A DNA stretch of 53,640 nucleotides, from assembly GCA_964645155.1 (NCBI GenBank), contig CAZYBG010000012.1, positions 1-53,640 of the forward strand. The letters run 5' to 3'. The notes under the pieces are model-generated. The model had not been told where the DNA came from and made no database searches. It worked only from the letters and a program-made list of their open reading frames with translations. How positions within the stretch are numbered: position 1 is the first letter of the stretch; the number at the start of each line of letters is the position of its first letter. The translations under genes were made by a program, and so were the position numbers. The stretch is from CAZYBG01 sp964645155 (GTDB lineage: Bacteria; Pseudomonadota; Alphaproteobacteria; Rhodobacterales; Rhodobacteraceae). This document shows, piece by piece, positions 25,959-34,308 of this stretch.

Positions 25959-28140
25959 GCGCGCCAAGACCCGCGCCGCGGCGCTGCAGGTCCGGGGCCT
26001 CAACGTCTTCTACGGCGCGTCGCATGCGCTGCAGGGCGTCGACCTGACGCTGGAGCGCGGCGCGCTGTCGGTCGTCGGCCGCAACGGCATGGGCAAGACG
26101 ACGCTGTGCAAGGCGATCCTCGGGCTGGTGCCGGTGGCGTCGGGCTCGATCCTCTTCAACGGCCAGTCGCTGGTCGGCCGAAGCCCCGCCGAGATCGCGC
26201 GGATGGGCATCGGCTATGTGCCGCAGGGCCGCCGGCTGTGGCGCTCGCTGACGGTCGACGAGCACCTCAGGACCGTGGCGACGAAGGGCGGCGCCTGGTC
26301 CATCGAGCGGGTCTATGCCACCTTCCCCCGCCTCGCCGAGCGCAAGCAGAACGGCGGCGGCCAGCTTTCGGGCGGCGAGCAGCAGATGCTGGCGATCAGC
26401 CGGGCGCTGCTGATGAACCCGCGCCTTCTGGTGATGGACGAGCCGACGGAAGGGCTGGCCCCGGTGATCGTCGCCCAGGTCGAGGAGATGCTCCTGCGGC
26501 TGGCGGACGAAGGCGAGATCGACGTGCTGGTGATCGAGCAGAACATCGGCGTCGCCTGCGCCATCGCCGACCGGGTCGCGATCATGGTGAACGGCCGGAT
26601 CAGCCGGGTGACGCCCGCGCGCGAGCTGGCCGGCGACCGCGACCTGCAGCAGCGGCTGCTGGGCGTCGGGCGCCACGCCCATGACGAGACGCCGGAGGCG
26701 GCGCCGCCGCCCGGCGCGGCGGCCGCCCCGGCCGCGCCGCAGGCGCCGACGATCTACCTGTCGAACCCGAAGCCGCCGACAAGGTGGAGCCAGCCGGTCC
26801 CGGTCGCGCAGATCGAACGTGCCGCGCGGGTCCAGACGGCGGGCGCGCTGACCGGGGTGCCGGCCGGGTCGGCGGCCGAACTGGCAATCCGCCCGCTCGC
26901 CGGCCCCGGGGAGCGGGTGATCCTGGTCGCCGGCACGCTCGACACCAAGGGTGCCGAGCTGCGCTACATGCGCGACCTGATCCGCGCGGCGGGGCTGCCG
27001 GTGCGGATGGCCGACCTGTCGACCAGCGGCGCGCATTCCGGCGCCGAGATCCCGGCGCACCAGATCGCCGCGTTCCACCCGCGTGGCGCGGCGGGCGTCT
27101 TCACCGGCGACCGCGGCCAGTCGGTGGCCGGCATGACGCTGGCCTTCGCGCGCTGGATCGCCCGGCAGGAGGGGATCGCCGGCATCCTGTCGGCCGGCGG
27201 CTCGGGCGGCACGGCGATGGTCGCGCCGGCGATGCGGGCGCTGCCGGTGGGCGTGCCGAAGATCATCGTCTCGACGGTCGCCTCGGGCGAGGTCTCGAAT
27301 TATGTCGGTCCCGCCGACATCATGATGCTGCATTCGGTCGCCGACGTGCAGGGCCTGAACGCGATCACCGAGGAGGTGCTGGGCAACGCCGCCCACGCGA
27401 TGGCGGGCATGGTGACGGCCCGCCGCGACGCGCCGCCGCGCCGGGCCGGCAAGCCGGCCGTGGGCCTCACCATGTTCGGCGTCACCACGCCGGCGGTCCG
27501 GCAGATCGCCGCGCTCCTCGGCGACGACTACGATTGCCTCGTCTTCCACGCCACCGGCATCGGCGGGCAGGCGATGGAGAAGCTGATCGACGGGGGTAAG
27601 GTCGAGGGTGTCATCGACATCACCACGACCGAGATCTGCGACATGATGATGGGCGGCGTGTTCCCCGCCACCGACGACCGCTTCGGCGCCGTGATCCGCA
27701 GCCGGATGCCCTATATCGGCTCGGTCGGTGCGCTCGACATGGTGAACTTCGCGGCGCCGGAGACGGTGCCCGAGAAGTACCGGGGCCGGACCCTCTACGG
27801 GCACAATCCCCAGATCACGCTGATGCGGACCACGGCCGAGGAATGTGCCGCGATGGGCCGTTGGATCGGCGGGCGGCTGAACGAGATGGAGGGGCAGGTG
27901 CGCTTCTTCCTGCCCGAGGGCGGCGTGTCCGCGCTGGACGCGCCGGGCAAGCCGTTCCACGACCCGGCGGCGCGCAAGGCGCTTTTCGACGCGCTGGAGG
28001 CGACGGTGCGGCAGACCGCCAGCCGCCAGCTGATCCGGTTGCCAAGCCACATCAACGATCCCGATTTCGCCGCCACCGTCGTCGCCGCGTTCCGCGCGCT
28101 GCATGGCGGGCGGCCGGCCCGGAAGAGGCAGGCCCGATGA
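25951..28140 (+). CDS. LivF ABC ATPase fused to a Tm-1-like (UPF0261) domain
   Basis: A 729-residue fusion. Residues 1-240 are a complete LivF-type ABC ATPase: Walker A GRNGMGKT (43-50), signature LSGGEQQ (139-145), Walker B LLVMDEPTEG (159-168) and the LivF-type VIEQNIGVA (194-202). Residues 245-310 are a Pro/Ala-rich linker. Residues about 320-725 are a Tm-1-like ATP-binding domain (UPF0261): VILVAGTLDTKGAELRYM, GVFTGDRGQSVAGMTLAF, GILSAGGSGGTAMVAPAM, VVSTVASGEVSNYVG-like ISTVASGEV, and FHATGIGGQAMEKLI. UPF0261 alone has unknown function; in plant Tm-1 it is joined to a TIM barrel. Here that barrel is the next gene (ATGA overlap). The fusion ties the domain to transport. Confidence 0.92.
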   Translation: MAERAKTRAAALQVRGLNVFYGASHALQGVDLTLERGALSVVGRNGMGKTTLCKAILGLVPVASGSILFNGQSLVGRSPAEIARMGIGYVPQGRRLWRSLTVDEHLRTVATKGGAWSIERVYATFPRLAERKQNGGGQLSGGEQQMLAISRALLMNPRLLVMDEPTEGLAPVIVAQVEEMLLRLADEGEIDVLVIEQNIGVACAIADRVAIMVNGRISRVTPARELAGDRDLQQRLLGVGRHAHDETPEAAPPPGAAAAPAAPQAPTIYLSNPKPPTRWSQPVPVAQIERAARVQTAGALTGVPAGSAAELAIRPLAGPGERVILVAGTLDTKGAELRYMRDLIRAAGLPVRMADLSTSGAHSGAEIPAHQIAAFHPRGAAGVFTGDRGQSVAGMTLAFARWIARQEGIAGILSAGGSGGTAMVAPAMRALPVGVPKIIVSTVASGEVSNYVGPADIMMLHSVADVQGLNAITEEVLGNAAHAMAGMVTARRDAPPRRAGKPAVGLTMFGVTTPAVRQIAALLGDDYDCLVFHATGIGGQAMEKLIDGGKVEGVIDITTTEICDMMMGGVFPATDDRFGAVIRSRMPYIGSVGALDMVNFAAPETVPEKYRGRTLYGHNPQITLMRTTAEECAAMGRWIGGRLNEMEGQVRFFLPEGGVSALDAPGKPFHDPAARKALFDALEATVRQTASRQLIRLPSHINDPDFAATVVAAFRALHGGRPARKRQAR

Positions 28141-28964
28141 TCGCGCGCAAGACCATCCTGGAGCGGTTCCGCGCGATGATCGCGGCCGGCGAGCCGATCA
28201 TCGGCGGCGGTGCCGGTACCGGCCTTTCCGCCAAATGCGAGGAAGCCGGCGGCATCGACCTGATCGTGATCTATAATTCCGGCCGCTACCGGATGGCGGG
28301 CCGGGGGTCGCTCGCCGGCCTCATGCCCTATGGCGATGCCAATGCCATCGTCGTCGAGATGGCGTCCGAAGTGCTGCCGGTGGTGAAGCACACGCCGGTG
28401 CTGGCCGGCGTCTGCGCCACCGATCCGTTCCGGCTGATGGACGTGTTCCTCGACGACCTGAAGCGCATCGGCTTTTCCGGCGTGCAGAACTTCCCGACGG
28501 TCGGCCTGATCGACGGCACCTTCCGCGCCAATCTCGAAGAGACCGGCATGGGCTTCGGGCTCGAGGTCGACATGATCGCGAAGGCCCGTGCCAGGGACAT
28601 GCTGACCACGCCCTACGTCTTCGACGAGGACAGCGCGGCGGCGATGGCGAAGGCCGGGGCCGACATCATCGTCTGCCACCTGGGCCTGACCACCGGCGGC
28701 AGCATCGGCGCCGAGACGGCGCTGAAGCTGGCCGACTGCCCCGCCATCGTCGACCGCTGGGCGGAGGCCGCACTGAAGGTCAACCGCGATGCCATCATCC
28801 TTGTCCATGGCGGCCCGGTCGCCATGCCCGAGGACGCCGACCACGTTCTGAAGAACACCAGCACCTGCCACGGCTTTTACGGCGCCTCCTCGATGGAACG
28901 GCTGCCGACCGAGGTGGCGCTGACCGAACAGACCCGCGCCTTCAAGCGCATCAAGGGCCGCTAG
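28137..28964 (+). CDS. TIM-barrel protein, phosphoenolpyruvate-hydrolase-like (Tm-1 C-terminal partner)
   Basis: A 275-residue single-domain TIM barrel. RFRAMIAAGEPIIGGGAGTGLSAKCEEAGGIDLIVIYNSGRYRMAGRGSLAGLMPYGDAN is the typical start of this family (related to the PEP hydrolase/PEP mutase-like barrels). It continues with LAGVCATDPFR, GFSGVQNFPTVGLIDG, IVCHLGLTTGGSIG and HGGPVAMPEDA. Homologues form the C-terminal half of plant Tm-1. In bacteria they commonly pair with UPF0261 proteins, as here, where the start overlaps the LivF-UPF0261 stop by 4 nt. The reaction is unknown. A retro-aldol, hydrolase or lyase step on the imported compound is an inference. Confidence 0.88.
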   Translation: MIARKTILERFRAMIAAGEPIIGGGAGTGLSAKCEEAGGIDLIVIYNSGRYRMAGRGSLAGLMPYGDANAIVVEMASEVLPVVKHTPVLAGVCATDPFRLMDVFLDDLKRIGFSGVQNFPTVGLIDGTFRANLEETGMGFGLEVDMIAKARARDMLTTPYVFDEDSAAAMAKAGADIIVCHLGLTTGGSIGAETALKLADCPAIVDRWAEAALKVNRDAIILVHGGPVAMPEDADHVLKNTSTCHGFYGASSMERLPTEVALTEQTRAFKRIKGR

Positions 28965-28989
28965 AGGGCGGAAGAGGGGAGGGACGATC

Positions 28990-31620
28990 ATGACCGGCCA
29001 GCTGATAGGGCAGCTCATCCTTTGGCTCATCGTCGCGGTGGTGGTCATCGCCATCATCTACTGGGTGATGCAGTGGCTCTACCGGAGGTCCACCAAGGAA
29101 GTGGCCTTCGTGCGCACCGGTTTCCTGGGCGAGAAGGTGGTGATCGACGGCGGCGCCTTCGTATGGCCGATCATCCACGACACCACGCCGGTCAACATGA
29201 ACACCCTGCCGCTGGCGGTCAGCCGGACCAGGGACACCGCGCTGATCACCAAGGACCGGATGCGGGTGGATGTGGAGGCCGAGTTCTACGTGCGCGTCCG
29301 CCCCGAGCGGAAGGCGGTGTCGATGGCGGCCTCGACGCTCGGGCGCCGGACGCTGGAGGCCGAGAACCTGCACGGGCTTCTGGCCGGCAAGTTCGAAAGC
29401 GCGATGCGCGCCGTTGCGGCCGAGATGGTGATGGGCGAGATGCACGAGCACCGCCACACCTATGTCGCGCGCGTGAAGGAGCTGGCGCAGGAGGACCTGG
29501 AGAAGAACGGGCTCGAGCTGGAAAGCGTCGCGATCCTGGACATCGACCAGACGGCGCTGGAGTTCTTCAACCCCTCGAACCGCTTCGACGCGGAGGGCCT
29601 GACGGTCCTGATCAAGGACATCGAGGCGCGGCGGAAGCTCAGGAACGACATCGAGCAGGATTCGATGATCCAGATCCGCACGCGCAACCTCGAGGCGGAA
29701 AAGCAGAGCCTCGAGATCGAGCGGGCGTCCGAGGAGGCGCGCCTGGCGCAGGAGCGCGACGTGGAGTTCCGCCGGGCGCAGCAGCGCGCGGAACTGGCCC
29801 GCGAGAGGGCGGAGCGCGACACCGAGGCCGAAAGCGCGCAGATCACCGCGCGCGAGACGATCGAGAAGGCGCGCATCGCCAACGACCGCGCCATCGCCGA
29901 GGCGCGGATTTCCTCCGAGCGTGAGGTGCGCGCGCGCGAGATCGCCCGCCAGCAGGCCGACGAGGCCGACGAGATCTCGGCCCGCCAGGCGACCGAGACG
30001 GCCCGCATCCTGCAGGAGCGGTCGGTGAAGGAAGCGCGCATCCTGAACGAGCAGGAGACGCAATCCAAGGAGATCACCCGACAGCGGACCATCGAGGAAG
30101 CCGAGATTGCCGCCCGCGAGGCGACCGAGCGCGCCCGGATCGCGCAGGAGAAGGCGCTGGCCGAGGCCCGCATCGCCCGCGACCGCGAGACGCAGGCGCT
30201 GGAGATCGAGCGGCAGAAGGCGACCCGCCAGGCTGAGATCGAGGCCAACGAGGCCAACGAGAAGCGCCGCATGGCGCAGGACCTGCTGCTGGCGCAGACC
30301 CGGATCCGCGGCGAGGAGGACATCCGCACCCGCGAGATCGCCCGCCAGAAGGCGCTGGACGAGGCCGAGATCGCCGCGCGCGAGGCGGTGGAGCGGATGC
30401 GCATCCTGCAGGCCGCCGAGGTGAGCGAGGCCCGGATCGGCGAGGACCGGCGCATCCGCGAGCTGGAGATCGCCCGGCAGCAGGCGGTCGAGGCCGCCGA
30501 AATCGCGGCCGGCGAGGCCGTCGAGGCGGCGCGGATCGCGCGCGAAAAGCAGATCAGCGCAACCCGCATCGCCGCCGACGAGGCCACGAAAAGCCGCGAG
30601 ATCGCCCGCAACCGCGCCATCGACGAGGCCCGCGTGGCTGCCGACGAGGCGGTGGAGCAGGCCCGGATCGCCCAGAAGCGCGCGCTCGAGGCCGAGCGTA
30701 TCGCCGCCGAGCAGGCGGTGCGGGTGCGCGAGGTCGAGAAGGAACGCGATGTCGAGGCGGCCCAGGTCGAGCGCGAACGCGTGGTCGAGGCCGCGCGGCT
30801 GGAACGCCGCCGGTCGCTGGAGCAGCTCGAGATCGCCCGCGTCCAGGCGCTGCGCGAGGCCGAGATCGAAAGCCGCGAGGACGTGGAGCGCGCCCGGATC
30901 GCCTCGGAACGCGGCCTCGACGAGATCCGCATCGACCACGAGCGGGTGCGCCGCGAGCTTGAGGTGAACCGCGAGAAGGCGGTCGAGACGGCGCAGATGG
31001 AAAAGGCCATCGCGCTCTACCAGAAGTCGCTGGAGGAAAGCGCCGCGCGCGCCGAGGCCGATGCCGCCCGCGCCCATGCGGCCGAGGCCGAGGAGAAGGT
31101 CAAGACCGTGCGCGAGACCGAGGTGGCCAACCGCCGCAAGTCGGTCGACGTGCTGATGGCCGAGAAGGCCGCCGCCGAGGCCCGGTTCATGGCCGAGGCG
31201 CAGCAGGTGCGCGCCGCCGTCGAGGCCGAGGCGCAGAAGCTGATCAACGAGGCCGAGAACATCCTGACAGACGAGGCGCGGCATTCGCTGTTCAAGCGCA
31301 AGATGCTGGAGCATGTGGAGGGAATCGTCGCGGCCAGCGTCAAGCCGCTGGAGAAGATCCAGGACATCCGGATCATGACGCTCGACGGGATGAATGGCGG
31401 CGGCGGCCGCGAGGGCAGCCCGACCGACGAGGTCATCAACTCGGCGCTGCGCTACCGCGTGCAGGCGCCGCTGATCGACTCGCTGCTGTCCGACATAGGG
31501 ATCGAGGGCGGCAGCCTTGCCAGGCAGGGCGGGCTGATCCGCGAGGCCTCCGACATGCAGCGTGTGGCCAGCGAGGCGAAGAAGGCCGTGCCAAAGCCCG
31601 AAGGCGGGGAGAAGAAGTAG
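28990..31620 (+). CDS. Giant flotillin/SPFH protein with hendecad coiled coil
   Basis: An 876-residue flotillin-family membrane protein; usual bacterial flotillins are about 500 residues. Residues 6-32 are an N-terminal membrane helix. Residues about 35-225 are an SPFH domain (AFVRTGFLGEKVVIDGGAF, MNTLPLAVSRTRD, TKDRMRVDVEAEFYVRV, FNPSNRFDAEGL). Residues about 235-760 are a very long Glu/Arg/Ala-rich coiled coil with strict 11-residue periodicity (separate repeat entry). Residues 765-876 are a C-terminal region with Gly-rich, Pro-rich ends. Flotillins build membrane microdomain scaffolds. Placed between transporter and hydroxylase genes, it may organise the uptake and catabolic proteins at the membrane (inference). 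GAGGGGAGGGACGATC precedes the ATG. Confidence 0.9.
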   Translation: MTGQLIGQLILWLIVAVVVIAIIYWVMQWLYRRSTKEVAFVRTGFLGEKVVIDGGAFVWPIIHDTTPVNMNTLPLAVSRTRDTALITKDRMRVDVEAEFYVRVRPERKAVSMAASTLGRRTLEAENLHGLLAGKFESAMRAVAAEMVMGEMHEHRHTYVARVKELAQEDLEKNGLELESVAILDIDQTALEFFNPSNRFDAEGLTVLIKDIEARRKLRNDIEQDSMIQIRTRNLEAEKQSLEIERASEEARLAQERDVEFRRAQQRAELARERAERDTEAESAQITARETIEKARIANDRAIAEARISSEREVRAREIARQQADEADEISARQATETARILQERSVKEARILNEQETQSKEITRQRTIEEAEIAAREATERARIAQEKALAEARIARDRETQALEIERQKATRQAEIEANEANEKRRMAQDLLLAQTRIRGEEDIRTREIARQKALDEAEIAAREAVERMRILQAAEVSEARIGEDRRIRELEIARQQAVEAAEIAAGEAVEAARIAREKQISATRIAADEATKSREIARNRAIDEARVAADEAVEQARIAQKRALEAERIAAEQAVRVREVEKERDVEAAQVERERVVEAARLERRRSLEQLEIARVQALREAEIESREDVERARIASERGLDEIRIDHERVRRELEVNREKAVETAQMEKAIALYQKSLEESAARAEADAARAHAAEAEEKVKTVRETEVANRRKSVDVLMAEKAAAEARFMAEAQQVRAAVEAEAQKLINEAENILTDEARHSLFKRKMLEHVEGIVAASVKPLEKIQDIRIMTLDGMNGGGGREGSPTDEVINSALRYRVQAPLIDSLLSDIGIEGGSLARQGGLIREASDMQRVASEAKKAVPKPEGGEKK
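29812..30999 (+). repeat. Hendecad (11-residue) coiled-coil repeats in the flotillin
   Basis: Every 11th residue from 285 to 670 of the protein (285, 296, 307 ... 659, 670) is Ile, Val, Leu or Met: 36 successive positions with no break. The last residues before each are typically EAEI, EARI or ELEI, and the unit resembles A-R-x-x-A-x-x-E-A-x-I. A weaker 44-residue super-repeat (four units) is also visible, for example between about 396 and 615. An 11/3 periodicity gives a nearly straight, slightly right-handed coiled coil instead of the usual left-handed heptad coil. Confidence 0.9.
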
Positions 31621-32058
31621 ATGCCGCGCATCTATGTCTCGTCGGTGATCGACGCGCCGGCGGCCAGGGTCTGGGAGCGTATCCGCGACTTCAACGGCCT
31701 GCCGCGCTGGCACCCGCGCATCCGCGACAGCCGGATCGAGAACGGCGAGCCCGCCGACCGGGTGGGCTGCGTGCGCGACTTCCACCTGCAGAACGGCGAC
31801 CGCATCCGCGAGCGGCTTCTGGGGCTCAGCGACTACGACATGTTCTGCACCTACGCGATCCTGGAAAGCCCGATGCCGCTCAGCGACTACATCGCCACGC
31901 TGCGGCTGACGCCGGTGACCGACGGCGAGCGCACCTTCGCCGAGTGGACCGCCGAGTTCGATTGCGCCGAGGCCGAGGCCGCGGCGCTGGTGACGGGGAT
32001 CGGCGGCGACGTGTTCCAAGCCGGCTTCTCGGCGCTGAAGCGCCAGATGGCGGGCTGA
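31621..32058 (+). CDS. SRPBCC family protein (first copy)
   Basis: A 145-residue START/Bet v1-like (SRPBCC) protein with the motifs VSSVIDAPAARVWERIRDFNGLPRWHPRIRDSRIE at the N-terminus, GCVRDFHLQNGDRIRERLLGLSD in the middle and an LTPVTDGERTFAEW strand, ending with a long helix (VFQAGFSALKRQM). The fold forms a hydrophobic pocket for small ligands. Its ATG follows the flotillin stop with no spacer. It is clearly similar to the protein at 32589-33035. SRPBCC proteins often accompany molybdenum hydroxylase genes (CoxG-like), where a membrane-recruitment or ligand-handling role is proposed; the role here is inference. Confidence 0.87.
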   Translation: MPRIYVSSVIDAPAARVWERIRDFNGLPRWHPRIRDSRIENGEPADRVGCVRDFHLQNGDRIRERLLGLSDYDMFCTYAILESPMPLSDYIATLRLTPVTDGERTFAEWTAEFDCAEAEAAALVTGIGGDVFQAGFSALKRQMAG

Positions 32059-32111
32059 CAAGAAGAAACGGCGTCAGGCAAGGCCGGCGGCAGCAACCAA
32101 GGGAGGAAGAG

Positions 32112-32576
32112 ATGACGAAGGAGATGCTTCTATCACTGCCCTTCGCGCTGGCGGCCGGACTGGCCGCGGCCCAGGAGGTCCGTCCGCTGCCGCAGCTTGT
32201 GCTGCAGCCCAATGCCGAGCGGGTGACGTTCGAGCATATCGACGCGCTCAATGCGTGCGACTGGGACCGGCTGATGGCGCAGTATCCCGAGGAGGTGCTG
32301 TTCATCCTGCCGAACGGCACCTGGATCGAGGGCCGCCGCGCCATCGGCGACGTGTTCGAGGGCTTCTGCAAGCCGCGTGCCGAAGGCGGGTTCCAGGGCG
32401 CCACCTTCATCGCCGAGAAGGTCAAGACCGTGGGCGACACGGTGAACGTCTCGTGGCGGGTCGAGGCCGACTGGCTGGCCGAGCCCTACAAGGGCGCCGA
32501 CGCCTATGTCACCCGCGACGGGCTGATGTATGCGCAGGTCACGACGTTCGACCCCGCCGACATGAAGTTCAGGTAG
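32112..32576 (+). CDS. Exported NTF2/SnoaL-like protein
   Basis: A 154-residue protein with an N-terminal signal peptide (about 1-20, ending LAAA before QEV) and a SnoaL/NTF2-like fold: HIDALNACDWDRLMAQYPEEVLFILPNGTWIEGRRAIGDVFEGF is the typical helix-strand start, and the C-terminal strands run to TFDPADMKFR. NTF2-like proteins are cyclases, isomerases or binding proteins. If exported, it would meet the substrate in the periplasm before uptake. GGGAGGAAGAG precedes the ATG at 32112. It sits between two paralogous SRPBCC genes. Confidence 0.8.
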   Translation: MTKEMLLSLPFALAAGLAAAQEVRPLPQLVLQPNAERVTFEHIDALNACDWDRLMAQYPEEVLFILPNGTWIEGRRAIGDVFEGFCKPRAEGGFQGATFIAEKVKTVGDTVNVSWRVEADWLAEPYKGADAYVTRDGLMYAQVTTFDPADMKFR

Positions 32577-32588
32577 GGGCGGCCGGTC

Positions 32589-33035
32589 GTGGTCAGGGTC
32601 GTGAAAAGCACCGTCCTTCCGGCGCCCGCCGAGGCTGTCTGGGAGGTGCTGCGCGACTTCAATGGCCACGACCGTTGGCATCCGGCGGTGCGCGACAGCG
32701 TGGTGGAGCGGGGCTGGCCCCCGGACCGCGTCGGCTGCGTGCGGCGGTTCCACCTCGCCGACGGCGCCGAGCTGCGCGAGCAGCTTCTTGCGCTGTCGGA
32801 CGCCGACATGGCGTTCAGCTACTGCCTGCTCGACACGCCGGTGCCGCTGCTGAACTACGTGGCGCATGTCCGGCTCGCGCCGGTCACCGATGGCGACGCG
32901 ACCTTCTGGCACTGGGAAAGCCGGTTCGACACGCCCGCCGGGCGCGAGGCCGAGCTGCGCGACATGGTGGCCGAGAACATCTATCAGGGCGGGTTCGACG
33001 CGATCCGCGCGCATATGGGGCTGGAGGGCGCATGA
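32589..33035 (+). CDS. SRPBCC family protein (second copy)
   Basis: A 148-residue SRPBCC protein, closely related to the one at 31621-32058: both share the pattern RDFNGxxRWHPxxRDS, DRVGCVRxFHL, the LxxLSDxDM segment and LxPVTDGxxTF. An ancestral duplication with insertion or retention of the NTF2 gene between them is likely. GTG at 32589 is the only start near the domain. The end overlaps the FAD-subunit gene by 4 nt (ATGA), so it is translated together with the molybdenum hydroxylase. Confidence 0.87.
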   Translation: MVRVVKSTVLPAPAEAVWEVLRDFNGHDRWHPAVRDSVVERGWPPDRVGCVRRFHLADGAELREQLLALSDADMAFSYCLLDTPVPLLNYVAHVRLAPVTDGDATFWHWESRFDTPAGREAELRDMVAENIYQGGFDAIRAHMGLEGA

Positions 33036-33832
33036 CGGTGGTCGAGACCTATCCGACGCTGGCCGAAGCGGCGCGCGCCCTGGGGCAGGACGCCGCCTAT
33101 CTCGGCGGCGGCACGGTGGTGATGCGCGAGATCAACGCCGGCACGGCTCCGGCGCGTATCGTGCGCACGTCGGACACTAGTCTGCGCGAGATTCGCGCGT
33201 TGGGCGATACTGTCACGCTCGGTTCCGGCGTCACGATGGCCGATGTGCTGGCCAGCCGCGAGCTTGACGTCCTGCATCCGGTCGCGCGCCTGATCGGCGG
33301 GCCGCAGGTCCGAAATGCCGGCACCGTCGGCGGCAATCTCTTCGCGCCGCATCCCTATGGCGACTTCGCCGTTGCGCTGCTGGCGCTGGGCGCGCGGGTG
33401 GTCATGGCCGGCGGCAGCCCGCGCCCGCTGGAGGACCTGCTGCGCGAGCGGGACCGGGCGCCGGGGCTGGTGGCGGTGATCGAGGTGCCGCGCCCGCGCG
33501 ATCCCCGTGCCTTCGGCTTCCTGAAGGTCAGCCGCGTCAAGCCCAAGGGCGTGTCGGTCCTGTCGGTGGCGGCGCTGCTGCCGCGCGAGGGCGGCACGAT
33601 CCGGGGCGCCCGCATCGCCTGGGGCGCGATGGGTCCTGCACCGATGCGGGGGCAGGGCGCCGAACGGGTGCTGGAGGGCCAGCGGCTCGACGCGGGAACG
33701 ATCGCCGGCGCCGCCGCGGCCGCGGCCGAGGGGCTCGATCCGCCGACCGATCCGATCGCCAGCGCCTGGTACCGGCGCGAGGTGGCAGGCGTGCACCTGA
33801 GGCGCCTTCTGGAACGGATGGAGCGCGGCTGA
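33032..33832 (+). CDS. Molybdenum hydroxylase FAD-binding subunit (CoxM/XdhB type)
   Basis: A 266-residue FAD subunit of the xanthine dehydrogenase family. The flavin-binding signatures are AYLGGGTVVM near residues 24-33 and IGGPQVRNAGTVGGNLFAPHPYGD (about 89-112, the TVGGN loop). A C-terminal CO dehydrogenase flavoprotein domain follows (FGFLKVSRVKPKGVSVLSVAALL). It carries electrons from the iron-sulfur subunit to NAD+ or another acceptor. The order FAD-FeS-Mo is that of many N-heterocycle and aldehyde hydroxylases. Its stop shares one base with the start of the next gene (TGATG). Confidence 0.92.
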   Translation: MTVVETYPTLAEAARALGQDAAYLGGGTVVMREINAGTAPARIVRTSDTSLREIRALGDTVTLGSGVTMADVLASRELDVLHPVARLIGGPQVRNAGTVGGNLFAPHPYGDFAVALLALGARVVMAGGSPRPLEDLLRERDRAPGLVAVIEVPRPRDPRAFGFLKVSRVKPKGVSVLSVAALLPREGGTIRGARIAWGAMGPAPMRGQGAERVLEGQRLDAGTIAGAAAAAAEGLDPPTDPIASAWYRREVAGVHLRRLLERMERG

Positions 33833-34308
33833 TGGCGAAAAGACCGGTCACCCTGACGTTGAACGGCGCCGAGCGTGCCGGCTTCGCCGACGACGGCCAG
33901 AACCTGCTGGATTTCCTGCGCCGCGGCCTCGGCGACCTCTCGCCCAAGTACGGCTGCGGGCAGGGCACCTGCGGCGCCTGCACCGTCACCGTGGACGGCG
34001 AGACGATGCTGTCCTGCCTCGTCCTCGCCGAGACGGTCGCGGGCCGCGAGGTGCGCACCGCCGCGGGGCTGGCGCAGGGCGCGGCGCTCGACCCGCTGCA
34101 GGAGGCGTTCATGGACCACTTCGCCGCGCAGTGCGGCTACTGCACGCCCGGCATGCTGGTCTCGGCCCGCGCGCTTCTGGACCGCAACCCGCGGCCGAGC
34201 CGCGACGAGGTGATCGAGGCGATCAGCGGCAACCTCTGCCGCTGCACCGGCTACGAGCCGATCATCGCGGCGATCCTCGCCGTATCGCAGGGAAGGGCGC
34301 GGGCATGA
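33832..34308 (+). CDS. Molybdenum hydroxylase [2Fe-2S] subunit (CoxS/XdhC type)
   Basis: A 158-residue protein with two [2Fe-2S] clusters. The plant-ferredoxin-like N-terminal domain has Cys42, Cys47, Cys50 and Cys62 (GCGQGTCGACTV). The helical C-terminal domain has Cys101, Cys104, Cys136 and Cys138 (CGYCTPGM, CRCTGY). All ligands are intact, so the electron chain from Mo to FAD should work. It overlaps both neighbours (one base upstream, four bases downstream). Confidence 0.96.
   Translation: MAKRPVTLTLNGAERAGFADDGQNLLDFLRRGLGDLSPKYGCGQGTCGACTVTVDGETMLSCLVLAETVAGREVRTAAGLAQGAALDPLQEAFMDHFAAQCGYCTPGMLVSARALLDRNPRPSRDEVIEAISGNLCRCTGYEPIIAAILAVSQGRARA

Noticed and set aside
28951..32061. A 1036-residue minus-strand reading frame opposite the flotillin and first SRPBCC gene
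   Set aside because: It is an antisense shadow: the hendecad codons lack stop complements in this GC-rich DNA. The translated sequence is low-complexity, without known domains, and the plus-strand proteins are clear.
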